Positions 32,916 to 44,833 of a DNA stretch of 64,000 nucleotides are shown here, piece by piece. This DNA is from Cyanobium sp. NS01 (GTDB lineage Bacteria; Cyanobacteriota; Cyanobacteriia; PCC-6307; Cyanobiaceae). Within the stretch, counting starts at the first letter, position 1, and the number at the start of each line of letters is the position of its first letter. The notes under the pieces were generated by a model. The model ran no database searches. It saw only the letters and a list, made by a program, of their open reading frames with translations, and had not been told where the DNA came from. The stretch is taken from contig NZ_CP047940.1 of NCBI RefSeq assembly GCF_014280235.1, forward strand, positions 1,798,001 through 1,862,000, in the 5' to 3' direction. The position numbers and the translations under genes were made by a program.

Positions 32916-33608
32916 ATGACGCCCCCCGCCGTTCCCTCCCGCCACTGGGTGATCGGGGACGTTCATGGCTGCGCCGACGCCCTGCAACGGCTGGTCGATC
33001 TCCTGCCGGCGCGCGACCGGCTCGTGCTCTGCGGCGATGTGATCAACCGGGGCCCCCAGATCGAGCGCAGCATGGAACTGGCCTGGGGGCTGGTCTGTTG
33101 CGGTCGCGCCGTGTGGCTCCAGGGCAACCATGAGGCCAGCCTGGTGCAAGCCCTGAAGCAGCAGGGTCCGGGCGCCCGGGAGACCTTGGCCGCCTGCGAG
33201 ACCTACCGCCAGCTGGGGGATCGCCGCTGCCGCCTCTGGCTGGAGCGGCTTGAGGCCCTGCCCCTGATCTACCGGAGAGCCGGTTGGGTGGCCACCCACG
33301 CCGGCTTCGATCCCGACAGCTGGGAGCCCTCGCTCACGGTGCGGCAGGCGTTCTGGGACACCTATGACGGCCGCTTCGGCGATGTGATCGTGGCCCACAC
33401 CCCCGGCAAGGCCGTGCGGCGCAAGAAACGCGGCCAGATCGTGCTGATCGACACTGGTGCCTGCTACGGCGGCCGCCTCTCCGCCTATTGCCCCGAAACA
33501 GGGGCCAGCCGCAGTGTGGCCGGTCACCGCCCCTGGTTCATGGATTCCGTTCCCCAGCCCACCGCCCCCCCGCCGGTTTCTCCCTCCCGCCTGGCCGCTC
33601 CGGCCTGA
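32916..33608 (+). CDS. Metallophosphoesterase (ApaH/PrpE-like)
   Basis: Calcineurin-type phosphoesterase of 230 residues. Metal-binding motifs are HWVIGDVHGCADAL near residue 9, LCGDVINRGPQ, LQGNHEASL, ATHAGFDP and VIVAHTPG, the order seen in Ser/Thr phosphatases and Ap4A hydrolases of the ApaH type. It has a Pro/Ser-rich C-terminal end. The start at 32916 is set by homology. The recC start lies 14 bases downstream, so it may be cotranscribed with recCBD. Confidence 0.88.
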   Translation: MTPPAVPSRHWVIGDVHGCADALQRLVDLLPARDRLVLCGDVINRGPQIERSMELAWGLVCCGRAVWLQGNHEASLVQALKQQGPGARETLAACETYRQLGDRRCRLWLERLEALPLIYRRAGWVATHAGFDPDSWEPSLTVRQAFWDTYDGRFGDVIVAHTPGKAVRRKKRGQIVLIDTGACYGGRLSAYCPETGASRSVAGHRPWFMDSVPQPTAPPPVSPSRLAAPA

Positions 33609-33622
33609 GCCGGGCGCCGGCC

Positions 33623-36600
33623 GTGCTCACCGTCTTCCGCAGCAACCGGGCCGAAACCCTGGCCAGCCTGTTGGCCGTGCAACTTCGCGAGGCGCCGCCG
33701 CCGCCGCTGGAGACCGTGCAGGTGGTGGTGAACACCTGGCCCACCAGCCGCTGGCTGGGCGAGCAGCTGGCGGTGGAGCTGGGGGGCATCGCCGCCAACA
33801 TCCGCTACCCCTTCCCCGGCAGCCTGTTGCGCCGGATCCTGGAGGCCGTGCTGGGCGGGGAAGGCGGCGAGCGCGATCCCTGGCGGGCCGGCGATCTGGT
33901 GTGGCCGGTGCTGGAGCTGCTGCCGGCCCTGGTGGACGAGCCCGCCGCCGCCCCCCTGCGCGACTGGTTGCAGCAGCGGACTGGATCCGGCCGGGAGCTG
34001 GGGCTGGCCCAGTGGCAGCTGGGCCGCTGCATCGCCGATGCCCTCGACGACTACGCCCTCTACCGCCCCGACCTGCTGGGGCAGTGGTGGGAGGGGTTGG
34101 ATGAGGGCAGCGACTGGCAGGCCCTGCTGGTGCGGCAGCTGCGCCAGCAGCTGGGGGTGAAGCCCTTCGGGCTGCGGGTGCGGGAGGCCGTGGAACGGCT
34201 GCAGCGGCACCCGGACGCCTGCCCCGAGTTGCCCGCCCGCCTGCGCCTGTTCGGCCTCAGCAGCATGGCTCCGGTGCAGGTGGAGCTGCTGCAGGCGCTC
34301 AGTGGCCGCATGGCGGTGGAGTTGTACCTGCTCACGCCCTGTCCCGACCTCTGGCAGCACTGCACCAGCCGCCGCTCCCTGCTCAGCGATGCCGTGGCCC
34401 TGCGCCAGCCCCTGGGGGCGGACTGGCTGGCCCAGGCGGGGGGGCTGGAGGCCCGCTTCGGGCGGCTGGGGGCCGAGTTTCAACAGCTGCTGGAGGGCAC
34501 CGGCGAGAGCCAGCTGGGGGCGAGCCAGCAGGCAGACCTGTTTGTCGATCCCACCAGCCTCCCCCCCCTTGCCGGCCCGGGGCAGCCGGCACCCCTGCTG
34601 CGTCAGCTGCAGCGCCAGCTGGTCGATCCTGCCGGCGCTCCCGAGCTGACTCGGGCCCGGGGGGATCGCTCGCTGGAATTCCACGCCTGTCCGGGGCAGC
34701 TGCGCCAGCTGGAGCTGGTGCGGGACCGCATCCTGCAGCTGCTGCATGACGACCCCAGCCTGCAGCCTCGGGACGTGCTGGTGATGACGCCCCAGGTGGA
34801 TGCCTTCGCGCCGCTGGTGGCCTCGGTGTTCGGCGACCGCGAGGCCACCGGGGTGGCGCTCGACTGGCGACTCACCGATCGCAGCCAGCAGGGCCAGAAC
34901 GGTCTGGGGCCCAGCCTGCTGGCCCTGCTGCGCCAGGCGGGGGAGAGGCTCACCGCCTCGTCGCTGCAGGCCCTGCTGGAGAGCCCGGCCCTGCGGCAGC
35001 GCTTCCAACTCAGCGCCGAGGAGATGGCCGACCTGCACCGCAACCTGCAGCGGCTCGGGTTCCGCTGGGGACTGGATGGCACCGAGCGGGGCGGCGAGGC
35101 CTGCGGCAGCCTCAGCTGGGCGATCGATCGGCTGCTGCTGGGGCTGGTGCTGCCCGAGACGCCCGGCCTGGCCCCGGCGGAGACGGCACCGTTTGCCGCA
35201 GGCGCCAGCCTGGAGCTGCTGGGGCGCTGGCTGCACCTGCTGGGCCGCCTGCGCCACTGGCTGGAGCGCTGGCGGCGGCCTCGCAGCTGTGGCGCCTGGG
35301 CCAGGAGCCTGCAGGCTGGCCTGGAGGATCTGTTCGGCGACGCAGGGGAGGCGGCCTGGGAGCTGCCGCCGTTGCTCGCCGCCATCGACGACTGGCAGCG
35401 GGCCGCCGCCGGCTGTGACCTGCAACTCGCGGCTCCCGTGGTGGCGGCGGTGCTGGAGGAGCGGCTGGCCGAGGAGGCCGGCCGGTTCGGCCACCGCAGC
35501 GGGGCACTCACGATCAGTGCCCTGGAGCCGATGCGGGCGATTCCCCACCGGGTGATCGTGCTGATGGGCCTGGATGGGGGCCGTTTTCCGCGGCAGAGCC
35601 GGCGGCCTGGCTTTCACCACCTGGAGCAACGGCGGCAGCTGGGCGATCCCAGCCCGGCGGATCAGGATCGCTACGCCCTGCTGGAGGCCCTGCTCTCGGC
35701 GCGCGACCACCTGCTGATCACCTGGAACTGCCGCGACGAGCGCAAGGGGGAGCCCCTGCAGCCCGCCACCCCGGTGAGCCAGTGGATCTCCTGGCTCCAG
35801 AGTGCCCTCAGCCCCGCCGAGGCCTCTTCAGGACTGGTGCAGGAGCATCGCGCCAACCCCCTCGAGCGGGCCAATTTCCTCCCCACGGCGGAGGGGCCGC
35901 CGGCCAGCTGCGACCGCCGCCGGCTGGCGGCCCGGCAGCTGCTGGATCGGCCGCAGCCCCCCCAGCCCCTGCGTCCCCTGGCGGCCACGGCCGCCCCGCA
36001 GAGCACCGCGCCCAGCGCCTCCCCCATCAGCCCCTACGAGGACCTGCGCCGCTGGTTGGTGCAACCGCAGGGGAGCTGGCTGGAGTCGCTCGGCCTGCAA
36101 CCGAAGGAGTGGAGCGAGGCCATCGAGGATCTGGACGCCGCCGGCCTGGACGAGCGCCAGCGCTCCTCCCTGCTGCGCCAGGCCCTGGGTCGGGACGAGG
36201 CCTGCCCGGCCGATCCTGCGGATGATCCCCTGGCTGAGGCCGGCAGCTGGCTTGAGGCCCAGCGGGGGCGCGGCCTGCTGCCGCCCCTGGCGGGAGGAGA
36301 ACTGGAGGCCGAGGGCCTGGCGCAACGCTGGCGCGACCTCACCGAAGCCCTGGAGGCCCTGGGACCGGCCCAGCAGCGGTTGGCCAGCTGGCAGTGCTGG
36401 CAGCAGGAGCTGCCCTGGCGCGGCAGCTGCGTGGTGCTCGTGCACACGGCCCGGGCCCGCAGCCACCAGCGGCTGGAGCTGTGGCTGCGGCTGCTGCTGG
36501 CCGCCGCCGCCGACCAGCAGCCCAGCGGGGCCGTGCTGGTGGCCCGCGGCAGCAAGGGATTCGGGAAGGAGCTGGAGCTGCGGACCCCCGATGCAGCGGG

Positions 36601-36880
36601 CGCCCGGGCCGAACTGGAGCGCCTGGCCGCCCTGCACCAGGAGTGGCGGCAGCGCTGCTGGCCGGTGCCGCCGCAGACGGGCTGGGCCTTGCTGCAGAAA
36701 GGCGACAGCGCCGCGATCAGCTGCTGGGAGGGGGGCTTCCAGCTGGCCGGTGAGCGGCTGGAGCCCGAGCAGGCTCTCTGTTTCGGGGCTGAGCTGCCGG
36801 GGGTGGTGCTGCTGGAGCAGAACCCGGTGCGGGAGCTGGCCGCCGAGCTGCTCGCTCCGCTGCGGGAGCGGCTGGCATGA
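33623..36880 (+). CDS. recC: RecBCD exonuclease V, RecC subunit
   Basis: Protein of 1085 residues, the Chi-scanning subunit of the RecBCD helicase-nuclease. Recognisable RecC features are the N-terminal LTVFRSNRAETLASLLAVQL, VVVNTWPTSRWLGEQLAVELGGIAANIRYPFPG, DVLVMTPQVDAFAPLV, the ALDWRLTDRS region and LTISALEPMRAIPHRVIVLMGLDGGRFPR. GTG at 33623 is the start; upstream in-frame codons would overlap the phosphoesterase gene. It overlaps recB by four bases. Long antisense frames here are composition artefacts. Confidence 0.93.
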   Translation: MLTVFRSNRAETLASLLAVQLREAPPPPLETVQVVVNTWPTSRWLGEQLAVELGGIAANIRYPFPGSLLRRILEAVLGGEGGERDPWRAGDLVWPVLELLPALVDEPAAAPLRDWLQQRTGSGRELGLAQWQLGRCIADALDDYALYRPDLLGQWWEGLDEGSDWQALLVRQLRQQLGVKPFGLRVREAVERLQRHPDACPELPARLRLFGLSSMAPVQVELLQALSGRMAVELYLLTPCPDLWQHCTSRRSLLSDAVALRQPLGADWLAQAGGLEARFGRLGAEFQQLLEGTGESQLGASQQADLFVDPTSLPPLAGPGQPAPLLRQLQRQLVDPAGAPELTRARGDRSLEFHACPGQLRQLELVRDRILQLLHDDPSLQPRDVLVMTPQVDAFAPLVASVFGDREATGVALDWRLTDRSQQGQNGLGPSLLALLRQAGERLTASSLQALLESPALRQRFQLSAEEMADLHRNLQRLGFRWGLDGTERGGEACGSLSWAIDRLLLGLVLPETPGLAPAETAPFAAGASLELLGRWLHLLGRLRHWLERWRRPRSCGAWARSLQAGLEDLFGDAGEAAWELPPLLAAIDDWQRAAAGCDLQLAAPVVAAVLEERLAEEAGRFGHRSGALTISALEPMRAIPHRVIVLMGLDGGRFPRQSRRPGFHHLEQRRQLGDPSPADQDRYALLEALLSARDHLLITWNCRDERKGEPLQPATPVSQWISWLQSALSPAEASSGLVQEHRANPLERANFLPTAEGPPASCDRRRLAARQLLDRPQPPQPLRPLAATAAPQSTAPSASPISPYEDLRRWLVQPQGSWLESLGLQPKEWSEAIEDLDAAGLDERQRSSLLRQALGRDEACPADPADDPLAEAGSWLEAQRGRGLLPPLAGGELEAEGLAQRWRDLTEALEALGPAQQRLASWQCWQQELPWRGSCVVLVHTARARSHQRLELWLRLLLAAAADQQPSGAVLVARGSKGFGKELELRTPDAAGARAELERLAALHQEWRQRCWPVPPQTGWALLQKGDSAAISCWEGGFQLAGERLEPEQALCFGAELPGVVLLEQNPVRELAAELLAPLRERLA

Positions 36881-39800
36881 AGGCTGTGTTCGAAGCCAAC
36901 CGCTTTCCGCTGACGCCGGGGCTGAGGCTGCTGGAGGCGAGCGCCGGCACCGGCAAAACCTTCTCCCTGGCCCATCTGGTGCTGCGCTTCGTGAGCGAGG
37001 CCGAGCTGCCCCTGAACCAGCTGCTGGTGGTGACCTTCACCAACGCCGCGGCCGCCGAGCTGCGCGAGCGGATCGGCCGGCGCCTGCAACAGGCCCTCAC
37101 CGGCCTGGAGGCGGGGGCAGCAGCCGGGGAGGGGAATGGAGCGGGCCCTCGGGCGGACATGGATCCGGCCCTGGCGGACTGGCTCACCTGGGCCCGGCCC
37201 CGGGCCGAGGCCCTGCGGGCGCCCCTGCTGCTGGCGCTCGAGGACCTCGACGGGGCCGACATCACCACCATCCACGGCTTCTGCCTGCGCAGCCTGCAGC
37301 GCCATGCCCTGGAGTCGGGCCATCCGCCCGAGCTGCAGCTCGACACCGATGCCGCCCCCCTGCTGCGGCAGGTGTGCCACGACTACTGGCGCCAGCAGGT
37401 GCTGGCCCTGCCAGCCCACCTGCTGGCGGGGGTGCAGAGCCAGATCAAGGGCCCGGACACCCTGGTGCAGTTGCTGGCGCGGCTGGATGGCGATCCCGCC
37501 CTCGCCCTCGACCCCCTGCCCGAGGGGATGGACGTCCATCAGCCTCTGACGGACCAGCTGGTGGGCCTCTGGCGGAGCAGCTGGACCCACTTCTGCGCTC
37601 TGTGGGCCCGGCACGGCCAGGCCCTGGAGGCCAGCCTCTGCAGCACGGCCGCCGACTGGCGCTCCAGGGGGATCAGCAAGACCGGTACGTACTCCCCCCG
37701 CCCCCGAAAGGACCGCTGCGCCATCGTGAGCGTCTGGATCGCGGCCCAGCCGGACGGTGGCGACCACGCCGCCTGCCTGGCCCAGAAGGAACTCAACGAT
37801 TACTTCCACCCCGGCGCCTTCCTGAAGCAGGCCAGGCCGATCGAGGCCACCGCCCCGTCAGCCCCCGGCGGCCGGGAGCCGAGCCTGCCCGAGCGCCCCC
37901 TGATGGAGGCCGTGGCAGCCCTGCTGGAGGGTCCGGCGGAGGCGCTGCTGCTTCACGCCTGCCACTGGGGCCGCCGCGAGCTGGCCCGGCGGCGGCAGCG
38001 CAGCGGCCGCATGGGCTATGGCCAACTGCTGGAGAGCCTGGATCCGGGCGAGGACCCCCACGCCCACTCCCCCCTGCTGGAGGCCGTGGCCCAGCGCTAC
38101 GCCGCCGCCCTGATCGACGAGTTCCAGGACACCGATCCGATCCAGTGGCGGATCCTGTCGCGGGCCTTCAGCCCGGAGCGGCACCGGCTGGTGCTGGTGG
38201 GTGATCCCAAGCAGGCGATCTACCGCTTTCGCGGCGGCGAGCTGGCCACCTACAGGCTCGCGGCCGCTGCGGCTGAAACCAGCGGGGGCGTCAGCGCCCT
38301 CACCACCAACTACCGCGCCACGGCAACCCTGATCAAGGCCTTGAACGGCCTGATGGCACTGGGCCTGCGGCGCTCCGGTCTGGAGGTGCCCCAGGTGGAG
38401 CCCCGGCCCGGTCAGGCGGCCCCAGGGGCCCAGGGCCCGCCCACCAGCCTGGAGCTGCTCTGGCTGGGCAGCGGCGAGGGCGCCGGCGAGGCCCCCCAGA
38501 CCAGCACGGAGCTGGAGAAGCGCCTGCCCGGCCAGGTGGCCCGGGTGGTGGTGGAGCTGATCGCTGGCGGCGAGGTGCCCCAGGACATCTGCCTGCTGGT
38601 GAACACGCACCGCCAGGCGGAGCAGCTGCGGGCCGCCCTGGAGCGCTGCCGGATCGCCAGCCGGCTGGTGATGGACGGCGATGTGTTCACCAGCCCGGCG
38701 GCCACGGCCCTGCAGCGCCTGCTCGATGCCCTCGCCCACCCCGGCCATCCCCGCCGTCTGCGGCTGCTGGCGGCCTCACCGCTGCTGGGCTGGAGTGCGG
38801 CGGAGCTGGCCGCGGCCAGCCCGGAGCGGTGGAGCGCCCTGGCCGCGGAGCTGGCCGAGGGCGCCGAGCAGCTGCAGCGCCGCGGGCTGATGGGCGTGCT
38901 GGCCGCGCTGCTCGACGCCCCGGGCCTGGCCCGGCTCGCCCCGGGCGGCAGGGTGCTGGCCGATCTGCAGCAATGCGCCGTGCTGGTGCAGCAACAGCTG
39001 CACAGCCACCGGCTCGGGCCGGCCGCCGCCGCCGACTGGCTGCGGCAGCGGCGCCTGGAGCCGGACCCCGATCCCCCCGAGACGCACCAGCCCCACAGCG
39101 ACCTGGAGGATGGGGCCGTGTGGGTGGTGACGATCCACCGCAGCAAGGGCCTCGAATACCCCGTGGTGCTCTGCCCTTACCTGTGGAAGGCCCCCAGCCG
39201 CCGCCTGACGGGCCCTGGCCTGCGCTGGCAACCACCGCACCATCCGGCACCGGTGCTCGACCTGCACCTGAACGCCCACTGGGGCCAGGGCTGCCAGGCC
39301 CGGCTGCAGCACAGCGAGGCGGATCTGCAGGAGGCGGAGCGGCGGGCCTACGTGGCCTGCACCAGGGCCCGGCGGCGCCTGCTGCTGGCCTGGGGTCCGG
39401 TGAAGGAGCAGCAGGGCAACCCCCTGCACAGCTGGCTGTTCGGCCAGGAGCCCCCGCCGGGGCTGGACGACGCTCCCTACACCGACCCCTCCGACCAGGA
39501 GTGGCGCCAGCGCCTCGATCAGGAGATCGCCCGGCGGAACCTGCCGATGCGGCTGCGCGACCTTCCCGATCCGGGCGCATCCGTGCAGGTGGCGCCAGCG
39601 GCTGCGGTGGGCCCTGAGCTGGCCGTGGGGCCTGTGCCCAGCCACCGCCTCGATCGCAGCTGGGGCCGCAGCAGCTACACCAGCTGGACCCGGGGCAGCC
39701 ACGCCGCCGCGCCCCAGACCCTGGAGGAGGGCCGCGAAACCGATGGCCTCGCCCTGGAGCTCGAGCTGCCGGAGCCGCTGGGCGCCTCCGAGGCCGGCGA

Positions 39801-40638
39801 GCCGTCCGGGAAGCCGGAAGCAACATGGCCGGCCGAGAGCCCCCTGGCGCACTTCCCCCGCGGCTCCCAGGCGGGTGATTGCCTGCACCGCATCCTCGAG
39901 CAGCTCGACTACCAGCAACCCGCTGCCGAGCAGGCCGAGCTGGTGGGCCGCGAGCTGCAGCGCAGCGGCATCGCCGCCAGCCACCTGGAGAACGCGCTCT
40001 CAGGGCTCGACCAGCTGCGCCTGAGCCCCCTGGGTGGCCCGCTCGGGGCCTTCCAGCTGGACCAGCTGCCCGCGGCGGAGCGGCTGAACGAGATGGGCTT
40101 CGATCTGCCCCTGGGCCTGGTGCGGGCCGAAGCCCTGGCCCGGCCATTCCGGGATCACCCCGGCGGCGCCTGCGGCGCCGACTACGCCGACCGGCTGGCC
40201 CTGCTAGAGGTGCATGACCGCGGTTTCCTGACCGGTTCGATCGATCTGGTGTTCCGCCAGGGCGAGCGCTGGTGGGTGCTCGACTGGAAGAGCAACTGGC
40301 TGGGCGAGCGGGATGCCGACGGCCAGCCCCTGGCCTGCGGCCCCCGCCACTACGGCCCCGGCGCCCTGGCCGACCTGATGGCCGCGAACCACTACCCACT
40401 GCAGGCCCACCTCTATCTGGTGGCCCTGCACCGCTACCTGCGCTGGCGTCTGCCGGGCTACGACCCCGCCTGCCACCTGGGCGGCTATGCCTACGTGTTC
40501 CTGCGCGGCGTGCCGGGGCCATCGGAGCGGGCGCGGCAGGAGGCCGCCCAGGCCGAGCTGCTGCCGGGGATGGCGGTGGAGTGTCCGCCCCTGGCGCGCC
40601 TGCTGGCCCTGGATCGGGTGCTGGAGGGGGCGGCGTGA
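36877..40638 (+). CDS. recB: RecBCD exonuclease V, RecB helicase-nuclease subunit
   Basis: Protein of 1253 residues: SF1A 3'-5' helicase plus C-terminal nuclease. Helicase motifs are I ASAGTGKTF (21-29), Ia TFTNAAAAELRERI, II ALIDEFQDTDPIQW, III VGDPKQAIYRFRGGEL, IV TTNYRA, V TIHRSKGLEYPVVLCPYLW and VI AYVACTRARRRLLLAW. The RecB-family nuclease has GSIDLVFRQGERWWVLDWKSNWLG, with the D-x(n)-DWK catalytic pattern complete. It should load RecA at double-strand breaks. It overlaps recC (ATGA) and recD (GTGA) by four bases each. Confidence 0.95.
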   Translation: MKAVFEANRFPLTPGLRLLEASAGTGKTFSLAHLVLRFVSEAELPLNQLLVVTFTNAAAAELRERIGRRLQQALTGLEAGAAAGEGNGAGPRADMDPALADWLTWARPRAEALRAPLLLALEDLDGADITTIHGFCLRSLQRHALESGHPPELQLDTDAAPLLRQVCHDYWRQQVLALPAHLLAGVQSQIKGPDTLVQLLARLDGDPALALDPLPEGMDVHQPLTDQLVGLWRSSWTHFCALWARHGQALEASLCSTAADWRSRGISKTGTYSPRPRKDRCAIVSVWIAAQPDGGDHAACLAQKELNDYFHPGAFLKQARPIEATAPSAPGGREPSLPERPLMEAVAALLEGPAEALLLHACHWGRRELARRRQRSGRMGYGQLLESLDPGEDPHAHSPLLEAVAQRYAAALIDEFQDTDPIQWRILSRAFSPERHRLVLVGDPKQAIYRFRGGELATYRLAAAAAETSGGVSALTTNYRATATLIKALNGLMALGLRRSGLEVPQVEPRPGQAAPGAQGPPTSLELLWLGSGEGAGEAPQTSTELEKRLPGQVARVVVELIAGGEVPQDICLLVNTHRQAEQLRAALERCRIASRLVMDGDVFTSPAATALQRLLDALAHPGHPRRLRLLAASPLLGWSAAELAAASPERWSALAAELAEGAEQLQRRGLMGVLAALLDAPGLARLAPGGRVLADLQQCAVLVQQQLHSHRLGPAAAADWLRQRRLEPDPDPPETHQPHSDLEDGAVWVVTIHRSKGLEYPVVLCPYLWKAPSRRLTGPGLRWQPPHHPAPVLDLHLNAHWGQGCQARLQHSEADLQEAERRAYVACTRARRRLLLAWGPVKEQQGNPLHSWLFGQEPPPGLDDAPYTDPSDQEWRQRLDQEIARRNLPMRLRDLPDPGASVQVAPAAAVGPELAVGPVPSHRLDRSWGRSSYTSWTRGSHAAAPQTLEEGRETDGLALELELPEPLGASEAGEPSGKPEATWPAESPLAHFPRGSQAGDCLHRILEQLDYQQPAAEQAELVGRELQRSGIAASHLENALSGLDQLRLSPLGGPLGAFQLDQLPAAERLNEMGFDLPLGLVRAEALARPFRDHPGGACGADYADRLALLEVHDRGFLTGSIDLVFRQGERWWVLDWKSNWLGERDADGQPLACGPRHYGPGALADLMAANHYPLQAHLYLVALHRYLRWRLPGYDPACHLGGYAYVFLRGVPGPSERARQEAAQAELLPGMAVECPPLARLLALDRVLEGAA

Positions 40639-42248
40639 GCCCCTCCCCCGCCACCCTGCCCGACCCCGCCGGCGATCCGCGGCCGGCCTGGCTTGCCGCC
40701 CTGGCCGCCTCGCTTGCGGAGGCCCTGCCGCGGCTGCATGGCGTCCAGGGCGATCCGGCCCTGGACACCGTGATCGCGGCCCTCACCGGCGCCCTGGCGG
40801 AGGGTCAGCTGGAGCTGCTGCTGGCCGATCCCGAGCAGCGCCGGGCCGTGGCGGCCTCACCCCTGGCCAGCGACCCCTGGGGCCCCCTGGTGCTGGAGGG
40901 CGAGCGGCTGTTGTGGCGGCGTTGGCACGCCCAGCGCCAGCAGGTGCTGGAGGCCCTGATCCAGCGGGCCGGGCAGCCCTCCGCCCTGGCGGAGGCTGGG
41001 CCGGTTCCGGCCCTGGCCAGGCTCGACTCAGATCAGCAGCGGGCGGTGGCGGCCGTGCTGAATCACCGGCTCGTGCTGCTGGAAGGCGGCCCAGGCACCG
41101 GCAAGACCAGCACCGTGGCCGGGATGCTCGAGGCCGTGCGCGAGCGGAACGGCGGCGCCCGCATGCATCTGGCGGCACCCACCGGCAAGGCCGCGGCCCG
41201 GCTGCGGGCCAACCTGGCCCCCAGCGAGGCGGTGCCCTGCACCACGGTGCACCGCCTGCTGGAGAGCCAGGGGGAGCGCTTCGGGCGCAACCGCCAGCAC
41301 CCCCTGGAGCTGGATCTGCTGGTGATCGATGAGGTGTCGATGCTCGACCTGGCCCTGATGCAGGCGGTGCTGGAGGCGTTGCCGGCCCAGGCCAGCCTGG
41401 TGCTGGTGGGGGATGGCGCCCAGCTGCCGCCGGTGGGGCCCGGGCCGGTACTCCTGGAGCTGCAGCGTGCCGACAGGCGGCAGGCCCTGGGGCCCGCGGC
41501 CGTGGAGCTGCGCACCACCTACCGCAACGGCGGCGCCATCGCCGAGCTGGCGGCCAGCCTGCGGCCCAGCCCTGGCCCCAAGCCGGTGGACGCGGCGGCG
41601 CAGGGATCAGGCGACTGGCGTCATCTGATCCCCCAGCTGCGCCAGCTGCAGCCCGGGGCCAATCTGGCCTGGCGGCAGGCCTCTCCGCGGCGGTTGCCGG
41701 GGGAACTGCTGGAGCGGCTGCAGCGGCAGCAGCAGGAGCTGCGCCGGCTCTGCGACAGCACCAGGCCCGGCGACCAGCAGGCCGAGGCGCGGCTGCTGGC
41801 CCAGCTCGATGCCCTGCTGGTGCTCACGCCCGTGCGCCGCGGTCGCTGGGGGGTGGAGGCGATCCATCGGGCCCTGCTGGGGGAGCGCCTGGAGCAACCC
41901 GTGCAGCAGTGGCCGCTCGGAACGCCGGTGCTCTGCCAGCAGAACCTGCCCGAGCTGGGCCTGGCCAACGGCGATGTGGGGATCCTCACGCGGCCGGCAG
42001 CGGGGCAGGAGCCACGTCTGCTGTTCGGCGTGGGAGGCGGAGAGCATCTCTGGCTCCATCCCGCCCAACTGCCTGCACGGCAGCCTGCCCTGGCCCTCAC
42101 GGTGCACAAGGCCCAGGGCAGTGAAGCCGAGGAGGTGTGGATCCTGATGCCGGACACGGGTCGCCCCAGCGACCGCTTGCTGTACACCGCCCTCACCCGG
42201 GCCAGACAGCGGGCGGAGCTGATCACACCAGAGGGTGATAAAGTTTGA
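40635..42248 (+). CDS. recD: RecBCD exonuclease V, RecD helicase subunit
   Basis: SF1B 5'-3' helicase of 537 residues from the GTG at 40635. Motifs are LEGGPGTGKTSTVAGML (Walker A), LLVIDEVSMLDLALM (Walker B), LVGDGAQLPPVGPG (motif III) and LALTVHKAQGSEAEEVWIL near the C-terminus. An N-terminal RecB-interaction domain of about 130 residues precedes the ATPase. Length is typical for cyanobacterial RecD and shorter than the 608-residue E. coli protein. Last gene of the recCBD operon. Confidence 0.94.
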   Translation: MSPSPATLPDPAGDPRPAWLAALAASLAEALPRLHGVQGDPALDTVIAALTGALAEGQLELLLADPEQRRAVAASPLASDPWGPLVLEGERLLWRRWHAQRQQVLEALIQRAGQPSALAEAGPVPALARLDSDQQRAVAAVLNHRLVLLEGGPGTGKTSTVAGMLEAVRERNGGARMHLAAPTGKAAARLRANLAPSEAVPCTTVHRLLESQGERFGRNRQHPLELDLLVIDEVSMLDLALMQAVLEALPAQASLVLVGDGAQLPPVGPGPVLLELQRADRRQALGPAAVELRTTYRNGGAIAELAASLRPSPGPKPVDAAAQGSGDWRHLIPQLRQLQPGANLAWRQASPRRLPGELLERLQRQQQELRRLCDSTRPGDQQAEARLLAQLDALLVLTPVRRGRWGVEAIHRALLGERLEQPVQQWPLGTPVLCQQNLPELGLANGDVGILTRPAAGQEPRLLFGVGGGEHLWLHPAQLPARQPALALTVHKAQGSEAEEVWILMPDTGRPSDRLLYTALTRARQRAELITPEGDKV

Positions 42249-42511
42249 TTTCACCCTTTTCTCAAGGGCAAGGCAGTTCTAAGGATTCTCAAGAACTCAA
42301 GGATTTCAAGGAGATCCGCGCCCCTTGGCGCAATCTCAACGGCAGCAAGGTCAACGGCTCCTCAGCCCATCGCCTCAGCGTCGTGCATGTCATCGACCGG
42401 CGGGAGCCAACAGCGACGACACCCCCTTGATGGTCCAGCGGTTCCCTCCATCTGGGCATCTGCCGTCCTGCGAAGAAGGATTCCACCAGGCCCTGGCCTG
42501 GACAGGTTCGA
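42249..42511 (+). promoter_or_regulatory. Long leader of the DEAD-box helicase gene
   Basis: A 263-base untranslated gap separates recD from the helicase. It starts lower in GC than its surroundings and contains repeated CAAGG words and a small hairpin, GCGCC-CCTT-GGCGC, at 42318-42331. Cold-induced RNA helicase genes often have long structured leaders, so post-transcriptional control is plausible. No promoter box is certain. Confidence 0.4.
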
Positions 42512-44617
<2,106 letters not shown>

Positions 44618-44626
44618 GTCCAGCCC

Positions 44627-44642
44627 CTGGGCTCAGGCCCAG
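44627..44642. terminator. Possible bidirectional terminator hairpin
   Basis: CTGGGC and GCCCAG form a 6-bp stem with a TCAG loop, ten bases past the helicase stop codon and overlapping the last codons of the convergent small gene. No T-run is present, so the terminator role is tentative. Confidence 0.35.
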
Positions 44643-44833
44643 AGCCTGGTGACACTGGTGCAGTGGCTGCCGCTGACCTCGGTCAGCTCCATGACCTCCA
44701 CAGCCGCGATCAGGGAGGGCTGCACGTCCTGGCTCTCGGTCTGCACCAGGCTCTGAAGCAGATCAAAGCGATCCTGGGGTGCCAGCTCGCCGTCTTCGCT
44801 CCAGGCCAGGCTCCAGGGAACGGGGGCCGTCAT
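44633..44833 (-). CDS. Small hypothetical protein (66 residues)
   Basis: Soluble acidic protein starting MTAPVPWSLAWSEDGELAPQDRFDLLQSLVQTESQDVQPSLIAAVEVMELTEV. I do not recognise a domain. The balanced composition, acidic helices and lack of Arg/Pro-rich shadow-frame character support it as real. A GTG three codons upstream is an alternative start. It converges with the helicase gene and diverges from the second RRM gene. Confidence 0.5.
   Translation of the reverse strand: MTAPVPWSLAWSEDGELAPQDRFDLLQSLVQTESQDVQPSLIAAVEVMELTEVSGSHCTSVTRLWA

Noticed and set aside
33524-35710. 728-codon open frame antisense to recC
   Set aside because: Gln/Gly/His/Pro-rich translation without motifs, exactly opposite a well-supported recC. 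High GC makes stop codons rare in shadow frames.
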